A stretch of DNA of 64,000 nt from Bacillota bacterium (GTDB lineage: Bacteria > Bacillota > Sulfobacillia > DUMF01). Both the position numbers and the translations under genes were made by a program. Below, in pieces: positions 1-8,162 of this stretch; the stretch's first letter is position 1; each line of letters opens with the position of its first letter. The notes beneath the pieces were generated by a model. The model worked only from the letters and a program-made list of their open reading frames with translations. It was not told the DNA's origin and ran no database searches. Location: positions 107,441 through 171,440 of the forward strand of contig DUMF01000002.1 of the NCBI GenBank assembly GCA_012840015.1, in the 5' to 3' direction.

Positions 1-2
1 AC

Positions 3-1493
3 CAGGAAATGGGTAGCGAATACGAAAGGTACGGCATCGCTAAAGGTCTCGCCACGGCGGTCTTTCTGTATTCCTTTAGCGGTGGGGAGCGCCGGGGGGT
101 AAATCTCCCCTGGCTTCGGGTGGCCCTCCTGCGGGAAGGCGTTCCCTCCACCATTGTCGGTGACGCGGTAAGCAAGCTCGAAGATTCTCTCTGGTATTTC
201 CATACGGAAAAGCGCTTCTACAGCTTTAAGAACCAGCCCAACCTGAACCGCATCATTGTAGATAAAGAAGAGGCCATCGACCCTGACCAGGTGCGGGAAA
301 GCCTCCATGAGCATCTGAGCAGGCTGGCCAAAGGGGCTTCTTTTGACGTCTACCTGTGGCCAAAGACTTCAGGGGACGTGCCCGATAACCGGCGGCTGAA
401 GCTCATCCTGCTGGAGCCAGGGCAAAAATATGGGGAAAGCGAAACGGGACAGTTTGCCCGGGAGATTTTTGATAGTGCCGGCTCTACTTTTCGTATCTAC
501 CGTAATACGTTATTTGTCGTGGCCCTGGATGAGGGTGCTTATGCTGGTTTAGAAAGGCAGCTCAGGCGCTTCCTGGCCTTGCAGGATATCTCGGGCGATA
601 CGAACATCTCCTTAACGTCCAGTGCCCGGGAGGAACTCCAGACTAAGCTCAATGATTCAAAAAAAGACCTTCCTTATGTAGTCGTTACCGCCTACCGCCA
701 CGTGGGCTGGCGCAGCAACGGCGACGTTATTTGGCGGGATATGGGGCTCCCTACCGTGGGGCAAAAGCCCTCCTTAAGCGAACGTGTATGGCAGTATCTA
801 AAAGACGAGGAACGCATTTTGTCTTTCCTGACACCAAAACTGATCCTGGACCGTGCTTTTGGCAAGGAAGAAACAGAAAAAACTCTCCAGGAAGTTTACG
901 ATGTATTCCTTAAAACCCCCGGCCTGCCATGCCTGGAAAGCGATAAAGTTCTGATGGAGGCGGCCAGACAGGGCGTGAGGACCGGTCTTCTGGGCGCACG
1001 CTTAGTTTCTACCCTCTATTTTGGCGAAACCCCGCCAGATTTGACTTTGGATGCTGTCATTGTACGGCCCGAAAAGGCGGAGGAAGAGAAGAAGGCCTGT
1101 ACCGACATTTCAACTGGTACTGACGGCAGTTTTACTGGCGGTTATGCTGGTGCAGGTGGTGGTAATAAGGATATTATGCTAAAAGAAGACGGAACAAGCG
1201 ATTCGGGCCAAGCTGGAAGACAGATTGTTTCAGGTGGTGCGGATGGTTCCCGTCAAGCGGCGTCAGCTAAAGTTAAGCGAGTAAGCATCAAAGCTTCCGT
1301 ACCCTGGGATAAACTGTCGCAGATTGTTACCGGCGTCATCCGGCCTTTAAAGGCATGTGGCTCAGACCCTGAGATTACTATCGAAATTAAGGCTGAGACC
1401 GAAAATGGCTTTGATCGTACTACCCTTGACAGCAAGGTAAAAGAAACATTACAGCAACTAGGGTCAAGCATAGTGGAATGGGAGGAAGGCTAA
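3..1493 (+). CDS. DUF499-family ATPase, C-terminal part (cut by window edge)
   Basis: This is the C-terminal portion of a large DUF499 (COG1483-like) AAA+ ATPase. The frame is open to the first base of the window, so the first ATG at position 9 is internal; family members are usually about 1000 residues and roughly half is present. Recognisable stretches are the PNLNRIIVDKEEAI segment, typical of the family middle, and the tail ending in VEWEEG. The Walker motifs would lie upstream, outside the window. In other genomes DUF499 ATPases sit beside a DUF1156 adenine methylase and a helicase in defence islands (the helicase-methylase-ATPase type), so those partners are expected to the left. The family assignment is from memory of conserved segments; the defence role is inferred from known neighbourhoods and from the NACHT gene that follows. 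Confidence 0.72.
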   Translation, partial: QEMGSEYERYGIAKGLATAVFLYSFSGGERRGVNLPWLRVALLREGVPSTIVGDAVSKLEDSLWYFHTEKRFYSFKNQPNLNRIIVDKEEAIDPDQVRESLHEHLSRLAKGASFDVYLWPKTSGDVPDNRRLKLILLEPGQKYGESETGQFAREIFDSAGSTFRIYRNTLFVVALDEGAYAGLERQLRRFLALQDISGDTNISLTSSAREELQTKLNDSKKDLPYVVVTAYRHVGWRSNGDVIWRDMGLPTVGQKPSLSERVWQYLKDEERILSFLTPKLILDRAFGKEETEKTLQEVYDVFLKTPGLPCLESDKVLMEAARQGVRTGLLGARLVSTLYFGETPPDLTLDAVIVRPEKAEEEKKACTDISTGTDGSFTGGYAGAGGGNKDIMLKEDGTSDSGQAGRQIVSGGADGSRQAASAKVKRVSIKASVPWDKLSQIVTGVIRPLKACGSDPEITIEIKAETENGFDRTTLDSKVKETLQQLGSSIVEWEEG

Positions 1494-1532
1494 AAACATA
1501 GACCCCTTGAAGTAAGGGCGGATTAAAGCAAT

Positions 1533-1689
1533 ATGAAAGGAGATGCCACGTTTCGGATAGGAAGGAACTCATTGGTAGGCTCCTTGTCCGATAAAATTGC
1601 GATGTTTTATATGTGAGGAGCCGTTGGATCCTGCTATCCACTCAGTTCATGTAGACCGTATTATTCCTGGGGCTAACGAAGTCAAGTAA
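1533..1689 (+). pseudogene. HNH-nuclease-like remnant, frameshifted
   Basis: The 287-base gap between the DUF499 and NACHT genes holds a broken reading frame. From ATG 1533 one frame reads to about 1613 (GRNSLVGSLSDKIAM), and a second overlapping frame (1579-1689) continues with RCFICEEP followed by HVDRIIPG, then a stop. Cys-x-x-Cys followed about 15-20 residues later by H-x-D-R-I-I-P is the usual start of a zinc-ribbon HNH nuclease core. The rest of the core (the Asn and final His) is absent. I read it as a decayed HNH gene with at least one frameshift and a 3' deletion. The stretch is short, so chance cannot be excluded. Nothing else was seen in the gap. Confidence 0.4.
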
Positions 1690-1780
1690 CAATTAGGCTC
1701 CAGCAGTTTATACTTCGGCACGTTTAGAAAGTCCACTCACTATGGATTGATTCAAATATGCAGTTTTTTGTAAGGGAGAT

Positions 1781-4700
1781 ATGCCGGTGACAGGTGATAA
1801 ATATAACTGGAAACGTTTCTGGTGTCCCCGTACAGGCAACATCAGCTTGCTCGATGGAGGCTATTTACTTGACCCAGATTCAGAGGTTGGAATGTTTTTT
1901 AAGCATGATCTAGTCCCATTTGAAGCCATAATGGATTTCTCCTGCCTTATTTTGCTTGGCGAGCCGGGGATCGGAAAGTCAACTGCGATGGAACTGCAAA
2001 GAAGCTTGATTGACGAGCAGGTTACAAAAGCGGGAGGAGAGACTCTCTGGGTTGACCTGCGAGCTTGCTCAACGGACGAAGGTCTGTGTAAGGTCCTCTT
2101 TGAAAACCCCGTTTTTCAATCCTGGCTGAGTGGGAACCATCCGTTGCACCTGTTCCTCGACAGCCTTGATGAGTGTCCGCTACCAATTAATACGGTGGTA
2201 GCCAAGCTGGGCGAAGAATTTAAGAATTGCCCCGTTGACCGGCTTTTCTTGCGCATCATTTGCCGGACAGCGGACTGGCCAAATAGCTTAGAAAACCGGT
2301 TAAAGCAACTGTGGGGCAAAGATGCCGTAGGCGCTTATGAACTGGCCCCGCTCCGTCGGGTTGACGTGGTTGAGGCCGCAAAAAGCAGCGGATTGGATCC
2401 AGAAGCCTTCCTGGAAGAAATCGACCGAAGGGAAGCCGTACCGCTGGCGATTAAACCAGTTACGTTGCAGTTCCTAATTAACAGTTATAGGAGTAAAGGC
2501 AAGTTCCCGCCCACCCAAGCGGAATTGTACTATGATGGCTGCCTTCGGCTCTGCGAAGAGCCAAGCGAGAGTCGTCGTGAGGCACGGCTGGTTGGCGAAT
2601 TCGAATCTGAGGAGCGCTTAATGGTAGCGGCACGCATCGCAGCCGTTTCTATCTTTGCTGGCAAAAACGCTGTCTGGGTCGGCATGGATAGAGGCGACGT
2701 TCCTGATGGAGATGCCACGATAAGAGAGCTTATAGGGGGGAGCGAGAGTTCAAACGGTCGACAATTTGAAGTCAGCGAAGCGGCCATTAGGGAAACTCTG
2801 GGGACTGGGCTATTTTCTTCACGTGGCCCGAATCGCCTGGGTTGGGCGCACCAGACCTACGCGGAGTTCCTCGCGGCGTGGTATCTCCTCCAACATGAGG
2901 CCCCACTCACCCAAATAATGAGCCTGATTGTCCACCCGGGCACACCAGAGGTAAAAATTGTCCCACAACTGCGTGAAACAGCGGCCTGGCTGGCCAGCAT
3001 GGAGCCCCGCGTGTTTTCGGAGATCATGAAGACCGACCCCGAAGTATTACTTCGCAGCGATGTCGCGACCGTAAATGCAAAAGAACGCGAACTCCTGGTA
3101 GGGGCCCTTCTAAAACTTTATGACGAAGAAAATCTTTTGGACCTCGACCTGGATCTTCGAAGGCAATATGGGAAGCTAATCCATCCCGGTTTGGCCAGGC
3201 AACTCCGACCTTATATTCGCGACAACACTAAAGGCATCATCGTGCGCCGGGTAGCAGTGGATATCGCAGAGGCCTGCGGTCTAAGAGAACTTCAGGAAGA
3301 TCTTGTGGAGATTGCATTAGATTCGACCGAACAGCTTGCAGTACGGGTCAACGCTGCTTATGCTGTCTGCCGCATCGGGGATGGACCAACAAAGGCAAAG
3401 CTAAAACCCCTGGCCGTCGGCGATGCCGAAGCCGATCCAGAAGACGAACTGAAAGGCTGCGCGCTGCGGGCACTATGGCCAGATCATATTACGGCAGAAG
3501 AATTGTTCGCCAGCCTTACTCCGCCTAAGAAAAAATTTTTTATTGGGGCTTATAGTACATTTCTTTTGCACGAAGTTGCCCGGCACCTTAAACCTTCCGA
3601 TTTACCGGTGGCGCTCGAGTGGGTTGAGAAACATCGGCCGGAGAGGGTGTCGTTATCGCCTTTCGAAGGTCTTGCGGACGAAATAATTCTGCAAGCATGG
3701 GATGCACTCGATTCACCAGGCGTGTTGGATGCTTTTGTGAAGATGGCCTTTTTGCGAATGAAGGATTACGTTAGTGTCGTAGAAGATCAGTCGAAATTAG
3801 AAAAGCTGAAAACCATGGTGAGTAGTGACGACCACAAGCGCCGTAAATTCCTTGTAACGGTAGCTCCCATACTCGAAGATCCCAAGAAAGAATCTTTTCT
3901 GATGAATTACGAAGTGCCGTTTGCTCTAAGCAAAGACCTTCCATGGATGATCGAGCGCCTGCAAGAATCAAAGACCGAAAAAGAGCAGCGAGCCTGGGCT
4001 CACTTGATCGAGAGAGTTTTTGACGAAGGCGATGTGGCACACTCAGAGGCCATCTATCTTGCCAGCAAAAGCTGCCCGGCTTTGGCCGAAATATTCTCAG
4101 GGTTCTTTAAGCCAGTTAAACTGAATTCGCCGGAAGCAGAAGATATGAGAAGAACGTACCAGGTAAGGGAAAAATGGCGGGAACGACGTCCAACTCGGCC
4201 GCTTTTAAAACCGCCTCCGGCAGAGCGCATTGCCGTGCTCTTGGAAAAATACGAGTCTGGAAACATAGGGGCATGGTGGCAGCTGAACAGGGAGATGACC
4301 CTCGAGCCCGACAGCACTCACTATGGTGATGAGCTTGAACCAAATCTCACCGCTCTGCCTGGTTGGAAGGCTGCTGACCAGACAACCAGGAAGAGAATAG
4401 TCGAAGCAGCAAAGAGATATGTGCATGAACAGGACCCTAGAACCTCCGAATGGCTGGGGGAAAATATACTGTACCGTCCGGCGTTTGCTGGCTACAGGGC
4501 TCTGCTGCTTCTTTTGCAAGAAGAACCTCATTTTCTTTCCGAACTGCCCGCCGACGTTTGGCAGAAGTGGGCGCCGACTATCATTGCCTACCCAGTACCA
4601 AGCAACTTTGGAGACGAAAGCCTGCATCTAACACTGGTCGAAATGGCCTACCGCTACGCCCCGGAAGAGATAATCAAAACTGTCCTTTTAATGATTGATA

Positions 4701-6016
4701 AGGAAAATGCGGAAGGTGATCATATTTTCATTACCCGCAAGGTGCAAAAGTGCTGGGACGAACGACTTGCTAAAGCACTGCTAGACAAAGCAAAGGACGA
4801 GGAGTTAAAGCCCAGGTGCATGGGCTGCCTGCTCAGTGATTTGCTGGACCACAGGGTTGACGAAGCCAGGGCTTTCGCCGAATCACTTATATCTATACCC
4901 GCTTCCTCTGAGGAGAAAGGACGTTCAAGGGCGGTTGTGGCGGCCTGCGCGCTCATAAACCATACTGAGAACGCTAGCTGGCTAACCGTTTGGCCGGCCA
5001 TTCAAGGGGATGCTAACTTTGGACGCGAGGTGATTTTGGCCGTAGTACAAGAGGATGATTGGCATGCTGCTACTGTCGGACCAAAGCTTACAGAGGAGCA
5101 ACTTGCGGATTTATACATCTGGCTTGTGCGCCAATTCCCATATACCGAAGATCCCGTTCATGAAGAGGCTCACTGCGTTGGTCCTAGGGAGAGCGTTGCC
5201 GAGTGGAGGAACGCCATCTTGAACCATCTTAAAAATCGCGGCACTTGTAAAGCCTGTGAGGAAATTAGAAGGGTTGCCCGCGAGTTGCCCGAAATTAGCT
5301 GGCTGAAATACTCGCTGCTGACAGCCAAGGAGATTTTCCTTCGCCAAACATGGACACCACTTCAGCCAAAGTATATTTTACAAATCGTGGCCGATAAGCG
5401 GGTTCGCCTAGTCCAAAACGGAGATCAACTTTTAGAAGCTCTGATAGAATCGCTGGAGCGTCTAGATATGAAACTTCAAGACGAAACACCCGCTGCAATC
5501 GACCTATGGAACGAATGTAAGGTAAATAACAAAACTATTTATCGCCCAAAAGACGAGAACAGATTGTCCGATTACGTCAAGAGGTATCTGGATGAGGACC
5601 TCAGGCAGAGAGGTATCATTTTTAACCGTGAAGTTGAAATCCGCCGCGGCGCAGGACCAGGAACCGGGGAACGAACAGATATCCACGTGGACGCCGTCCT
5701 TCGCAGTTTGAATGGCGATGTGTATGATCGTGTGTCGGCCATCATTGAAGTTAAAGGCTGCTGGCACCCCGAACTATATGACGCGATGAAAACTCAGCTT
5801 GTGGACCGCTACCTTAAAGATAACCGCTGCCAACACGGACTATACCTTATCGGGTGGTTCGATTGCGCCCAGTGGGATAGCAATGATCCTCGAAAGAGCC
5901 AAGTGCCCCAACTAAGCAGGGCAGAAGCAAAGGCTAAGTTTGAAGCCCAGGCTGAAGAACTTTCAAGGCAAGGGGTGCGAATAAGGGCCTTTATTCTAAA
6001 TGCGGCACTCCGTTAA
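1781..6016 (+). CDS. NACHT-type NTPase with helical repeats and C-terminal PD-(D/E)XK nuclease domain
   Basis: A 1411-residue protein. Residues 60-68 are a Walker A (GEPGIGKST), 124-132 a Walker B with paired acids (LFLDSLDEC) and 161-167 a sensor-like CRTADWP, together a NACHT/STAND signature; a winged-helix-like element (LGWAHQTYAEFLAAWYLL) lies near 352-369. A long helical, HEAT-like region follows (for example around residue 520) to about 1250. The C-terminus has D1300/D1304 followed by I-I-E1323-V-K1325, a PD-(D/E)XK nuclease core. This fits an intracellular sensor in which NTP-driven oligomerisation would activate a nuclease, as in prokaryotic NLR-like defence proteins. Those I know as Avs carry the effector at the N-terminus, so the order here is reversed. 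A GGGAG box lies only 2-3 nt before ATG 1781; GTG 1787 would have better spacing. Domain calls are motif-based; the defence role is inferred. Confidence 0.82.
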   Translation: MPVTGDKYNWKRFWCPRTGNISLLDGGYLLDPDSEVGMFFKHDLVPFEAIMDFSCLILLGEPGIGKSTAMELQRSLIDEQVTKAGGETLWVDLRACSTDEGLCKVLFENPVFQSWLSGNHPLHLFLDSLDECPLPINTVVAKLGEEFKNCPVDRLFLRIICRTADWPNSLENRLKQLWGKDAVGAYELAPLRRVDVVEAAKSSGLDPEAFLEEIDRREAVPLAIKPVTLQFLINSYRSKGKFPPTQAELYYDGCLRLCEEPSESRREARLVGEFESEERLMVAARIAAVSIFAGKNAVWVGMDRGDVPDGDATIRELIGGSESSNGRQFEVSEAAIRETLGTGLFSSRGPNRLGWAHQTYAEFLAAWYLLQHEAPLTQIMSLIVHPGTPEVKIVPQLRETAAWLASMEPRVFSEIMKTDPEVLLRSDVATVNAKERELLVGALLKLYDEENLLDLDLDLRRQYGKLIHPGLARQLRPYIRDNTKGIIVRRVAVDIAEACGLRELQEDLVEIALDSTEQLAVRVNAAYAVCRIGDGPTKAKLKPLAVGDAEADPEDELKGCALRALWPDHITAEELFASLTPPKKKFFIGAYSTFLLHEVARHLKPSDLPVALEWVEKHRPERVSLSPFEGLADEIILQAWDALDSPGVLDAFVKMAFLRMKDYVSVVEDQSKLEKLKTMVSSDDHKRRKFLVTVAPILEDPKKESFLMNYEVPFALSKDLPWMIERLQESKTEKEQRAWAHLIERVFDEGDVAHSEAIYLASKSCPALAEIFSGFFKPVKLNSPEAEDMRRTYQVREKWRERRPTRPLLKPPPAERIAVLLEKYESGNIGAWWQLNREMTLEPDSTHYGDELEPNLTALPGWKAADQTTRKRIVEAAKRYVHEQDPRTSEWLGENILYRPAFAGYRALLLLLQEEPHFLSELPADVWQKWAPTIIAYPVPSNFGDESLHLTLVEMAYRYAPEEIIKTVLLMIDKENAEGDHIFITRKVQKCWDERLAKALLDKAKDEELKPRCMGCLLSDLLDHRVDEARAFAESLISIPASSEEKGRSRAVVAACALINHTENASWLTVWPAIQGDANFGREVILAVVQEDDWHAATVGPKLTEEQLADLYIWLVRQFPYTEDPVHEEAHCVGPRESVAEWRNAILNHLKNRGTCKACEEIRRVARELPEISWLKYSLLTAKEIFLRQTWTPLQPKYILQIVADKRVRLVQNGDQLLEALIESLERLDMKLQDETPAAIDLWNECKVNNKTIYRPKDENRLSDYVKRYLDEDLRQRGIIFNREVEIRRGAGPGTGERTDIHVDAVLRSLNGDVYDRVSAIIEVKGCWHPELYDAMKTQLVDRYLKDNRCQHGLYLIGWFDCAQWDSNDPRKSQVPQLSRAEAKAKFEAQAEELSRQGVRIRAFILNAALR

Positions 6017-6071
6017 CCCATCTTTCGGTAATTGAATAGATATCAAAACCTCAAGTACCGCATGGACAAAA

Positions 6072-6245
6072 ATGCGCCTGATTGGTCCTGATGATGCTGG
6101 TAAGTCCTACATTCTCAGTGCCCTTGTTTTAGTGCTGGGAGAAATGTGGCCAACGACCAGAGCCATTGAGCTTGCGGATTTTTATGCTTATTCGGACGGG
6201 AATAATGGCAAGGTGGCCCGCGGGTCCCAATTCAAAGAGGCCTGA
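6072..6245 (+). pseudogene. P-loop ATPase N-terminal fragment
   Basis: A 57-codon frame starts MRLIGPDDAGKSYIL, which contains a Walker A of the G-x4-GKS type (GPDDAGKS) directly after a beta strand, as at the N-terminus of AAA/OLD/SMC-like ATPases that read GPNNAGKS. The frame stays open upstream for about ten codons without a start of its own, and it stops after 57 codons with no Walker B. It is most simply the 5' end of a deleted ATPase gene, possibly another defence component. The family cannot be named from so little sequence. Confidence 0.42.
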
Positions 6246-6363
6246 GCGGACCTGTTTTAGCCTGAACAATCATACTCATGTCGCTGGCAGGGTGGTAAAG
6301 GTTGTAAAAGCCTTTTATTGGCATAGAATAAAAACATCAGCAGTTTACGGGTTTATCCCACGG

Positions 6364-6395
6364 AGCGAGCAGCCTATGGCGGAGGTTGCTCGCTC
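6364..6395. repeat. Inverted repeat, 9-bp stem
   Basis: GAGCGAGCA (6364-6372) and TGCTCGCTC (6387-6395) are perfect complements separated by 14 nt. There is no T-run on either side, so a standard Rho-independent terminator is not supported. Confidence 0.5.
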
Positions 6396-6431
6396 AACTT
6401 TCTGGGGCAAATAGTACCGGACATGCTGGCA

Positions 6432-6470
6432 AATTCTCGCGCCGCTCATGTTGGGCGGCGTGAGAGAATT
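6432..6470. repeat. Imperfect inverted repeat, about 13-bp stem
   Basis: AATTCTC..CGCCGC pairs with GCGGCG..GAGAATT across a short loop, with a small bulge in one arm. It lies 27 nt after another hairpin in the same scar. It may be a decayed mobile-element end or a terminator without a T-tract. Confidence 0.45.
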
Positions 6471-6518
6471 AGGTCTGGTTGGTGATATGCTGGGATAATT
6501 CCATATTGGTATAGTTCC

Positions 6519-6658
6519 GGAAGCGATTTGGGAAATGGATTTTTCTTCCTTGAGAATTTCCAGTACAATTTTAGACTTAAGCTCGGCTGGATATTGTTTC
6601 CTAATACTCATGTGGACGCTTAGGACCCCCATTTTCCGTGTCTAGAATCCGGGGTCCA
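6519..6658 (-). mobile_element. IS3-type element remnant: left end and start of orfA
   Basis: Read on the minus strand, the element begins at 6658 with TGGACCCCGGATTCTAGACA, in the style of IS3-family terminal repeats (TG at the tip). An ATG at 6611 then opens a reading frame, MSIRKQYPAELKSKIV and on to SQIAS, that matches the N-terminal helix-turn-helix of IS3/IS150-group OrfA. Resemblance stops at about 6519, where unrelated sequence takes over. The rest of orfA, all of orfB and the right end are missing. This is a dead fragment marking a past insertion and deletion at the edge of the defence-like island. Confidence 0.62.
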
Positions 6659-6921
6659 TTACACTGCTGCTACCATTGCCTACCGCTTTTTACACCAGTA
6701 TGCGGACTCCTCTACTGTTGGCAATGGGCTTACCACTATACTGGCATATCAACATGCTGACACGAATACGTGCCACTATGGTCATATGCAAAGGATGTAA
6801 GTATACTGATATTCTGATAGGCCACCGTGCTGACGTAGTCGCACGTCACGCCGCGCAACACGGGCGGCGTTAACAGAGAAAAGGCCGCCGGACCGTCGCG
6901 CCTACGCAGCGGCGGGAGAAA

Positions 6922-6958
6922 ACCAGCATCTTTAAGTCGTCGGCTGAAAGATGCCGGT
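6922..6958 (-). terminator. Possible terminator after the truncated ATPase
   Basis: ACCAGCATCTTT (6922-6933) and AAAGATGCCGGT (6947-6958) form a 12-bp stem; its one mismatch becomes a G-U pair in a minus-strand transcript. On that strand it lies just after the stop of the truncated PRK06851-type gene and is followed by a short T-run (TTTCTC). The short T-run makes the call weak. Confidence 0.35.
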
Positions 6959-6960
6959 AA

Positions 6961-7317
6961 TTAGGAAGCGCGGCAAACCTTATTTAAAAACCACCACTTC
7001 GAAGGCTTGTCCGCTGTTTCTTGGGCAGACACGACCCTGTGCGGTGCGGTTCCATCGACGATCGCTACGCCTACGGAAGGGATAGAAACTCCGTCGAGGG
7101 AAGCGTTGTCTGAGGAGCAGTGATGGAACTCTATGTCATAGCCGCGCTCTACTATGGCTTCGCCGATCTTTCTGATAAACGTAGATTTCCCTACCCCTGG
7201 GCCGCCCTTAATTATTATCAGGCGTGTTGCGTCCAATGGGACTATATGGTCATAGAAGGAATAGAACCCCTGAGGAGTGTTAGCACCCGGAAATACTCTC
7301 TTGATGTGTCCTTTCAT
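6961..7317 (-). pseudogene. Truncated PRK06851-type ATPase
   Basis: The N-terminus (MKGHIKRVFPGANTPQGFYS) and the Walker A GGPGVGKSTFIRKIG match a clostridial/bacillar family of about 360-residue P-loop ATPases of unknown role (PRK06851). FHHCSSDNASLDGVSIP and VDGTAPH are also family segments. Resemblance ends directly after VDGTAPH; about 25 unrelated residues follow before a stop, giving only about 119 residues. The gene has therefore lost its C-terminal two thirds, probably in the rearrangement that left the IS remnant next door. The start is ATG 7317; ATG 7323 is in frame and a GAAAGGATGG box precedes both. It is divergent from the DUF1614 gene. Confidence 0.65.
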
Positions 7318-7460
7318 CGGCATCCATCCTTTCGGCTTTTATCCAACCCATCGTATGCCAGAGGGAATTCGGTGTGATTGATTCTTGAATAATGACTAGG
7401 GCAAATGGAGATCACTAAAAGGGACACTTGTCAAAGTATACCTCCAAGAGGGTGATTAAG

Positions 7461-8162
7461 GTGAGAATGCCAGCTGGCACCATAGCGTTGCTGGTAGTTG
7501 CAGTGCTGGTGTACTTTGGGGTTGCGCAGAGGGTTCTGGATCGCATGAGGCTTACAGACCGCGCTGCGCTTGGGTTTATCCTAGCCATGATAATCGGGGG
7601 CTTTTTAAACGTTACTCTGGTACGAGTGCCCGCAGAGCTTAGGTTGAATATCGGAGGGGGCATAGTGCCACTTGTCCTGGCTGGGTACCTCATGACTACA
7701 GCCGACGAGCGCGTAGAACGATGGAGGGCTTTGGTGGCTGCACTTGTCTCGGGGGTAGCGGTTTATATCGCTGGCAAAATAGTTCCCCCCGAAGAACAAT
7801 TCATGGTAATAGACCCCTTGTACGTTTTCTCTGCCGTAGCCGGCGTGGTAGGTTACCTTGCCGGTAGGTCGAGACGTTCCGCCTTCGTTGCCGGGACAGT
7901 GGGTATCGTAATTGCGGACGTCTTACACTACATTGAGCTTCTCGTGCGGCGGATACCCGGGCGTACCTGGGTGGGAGGGGCCGGCGCCTTCGATGCTACA
8001 GTGATTGCCGGGCTTTTAGCGGTTGTTCTAGCCGAAGTAGTGGGAGAAACGCGGGAAAAGCTGCAGGGCGGTACCACAAAAGTCGGCAGGTGGCGTGGGC
8101 ATGAGCCTTACGAGAAGCAGGAAGTGGCAGGGAGGGAGTCTACAGGTGAGGCAAAAGAATAA
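7461..8162 (+). CDS. DUF1614 family integral membrane protein
   Basis: A membrane protein of about 233 residues with five to six hydrophobic segments. The N-terminal stretch PAGTIALLVVAVLVYFGVAQ, then VLDRMRLTDRAA and the AMIIGGFLN turn, are characteristic of DUF1614 proteins. The C-terminal 35 residues are hydrophilic. Function is unknown; the gene lies directly before a SpoIIP-type gene and overlaps it by 17 nt, which suggests a cell-envelope or sporulation link. I chose GTG 7461 because AGAGGGTGAT lies just upstream; ATG 7467 and TTG 7428 are in-frame alternatives. It is the first intact core gene right of the island. Confidence 0.75.
   Translation: MRMPAGTIALLVVAVLVYFGVAQRVLDRMRLTDRAALGFILAMIIGGFLNVTLVRVPAELRLNIGGGIVPLVLAGYLMTTADERVERWRALVAALVSGVAVYIAGKIVPPEEQFMVIDPLYVFSAVAGVVGYLAGRSRRSAFVAGTVGIVIADVLHYIELLVRRIPGRTWVGGAGAFDATVIAGLLAVVLAEVVGETREKLQGGTTKVGRWRGHEPYEKQEVAGRESTGEAKE

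Larger units (their letters stand above)
6017..6960. other. Gene-poor scar between the island and core genes
   Basis: About 940 bases without an intact gene. It contains a P-loop ATPase fragment (6072-6245), two strong hairpins (6364-6395 and 6432-6470), one end of an IS3-type element (6519-6658), an unidentified open stretch without family resemblance (about 6640-6798), a 7-bp GC-rich inverted repeat at 6848-6870 and a hairpin at 6922-6958. I read it as the product of successive insertions and deletions at the border of the accessory island. Confidence 0.6.

Noticed and set aside
4205..4627. 140-codon antisense frame inside the NACHT gene
   Set aside because: It lies wholly opposite a long protein with clear domain motifs, has no ribosome site and no family resemblance.
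6166..6414. 82-codon frame in the scar region
   Set aside because: It overlaps the P-loop fragment in another frame and includes one hairpin; composition and start context do not support a gene.
6640..6798. Open stretch that might be a recombinase or transposase tail (HADTNT)
   Set aside because: Only a vague likeness to tyrosine-recombinase C-termini; no catalytic His-x-x-Arg or Tyr pattern could be placed.
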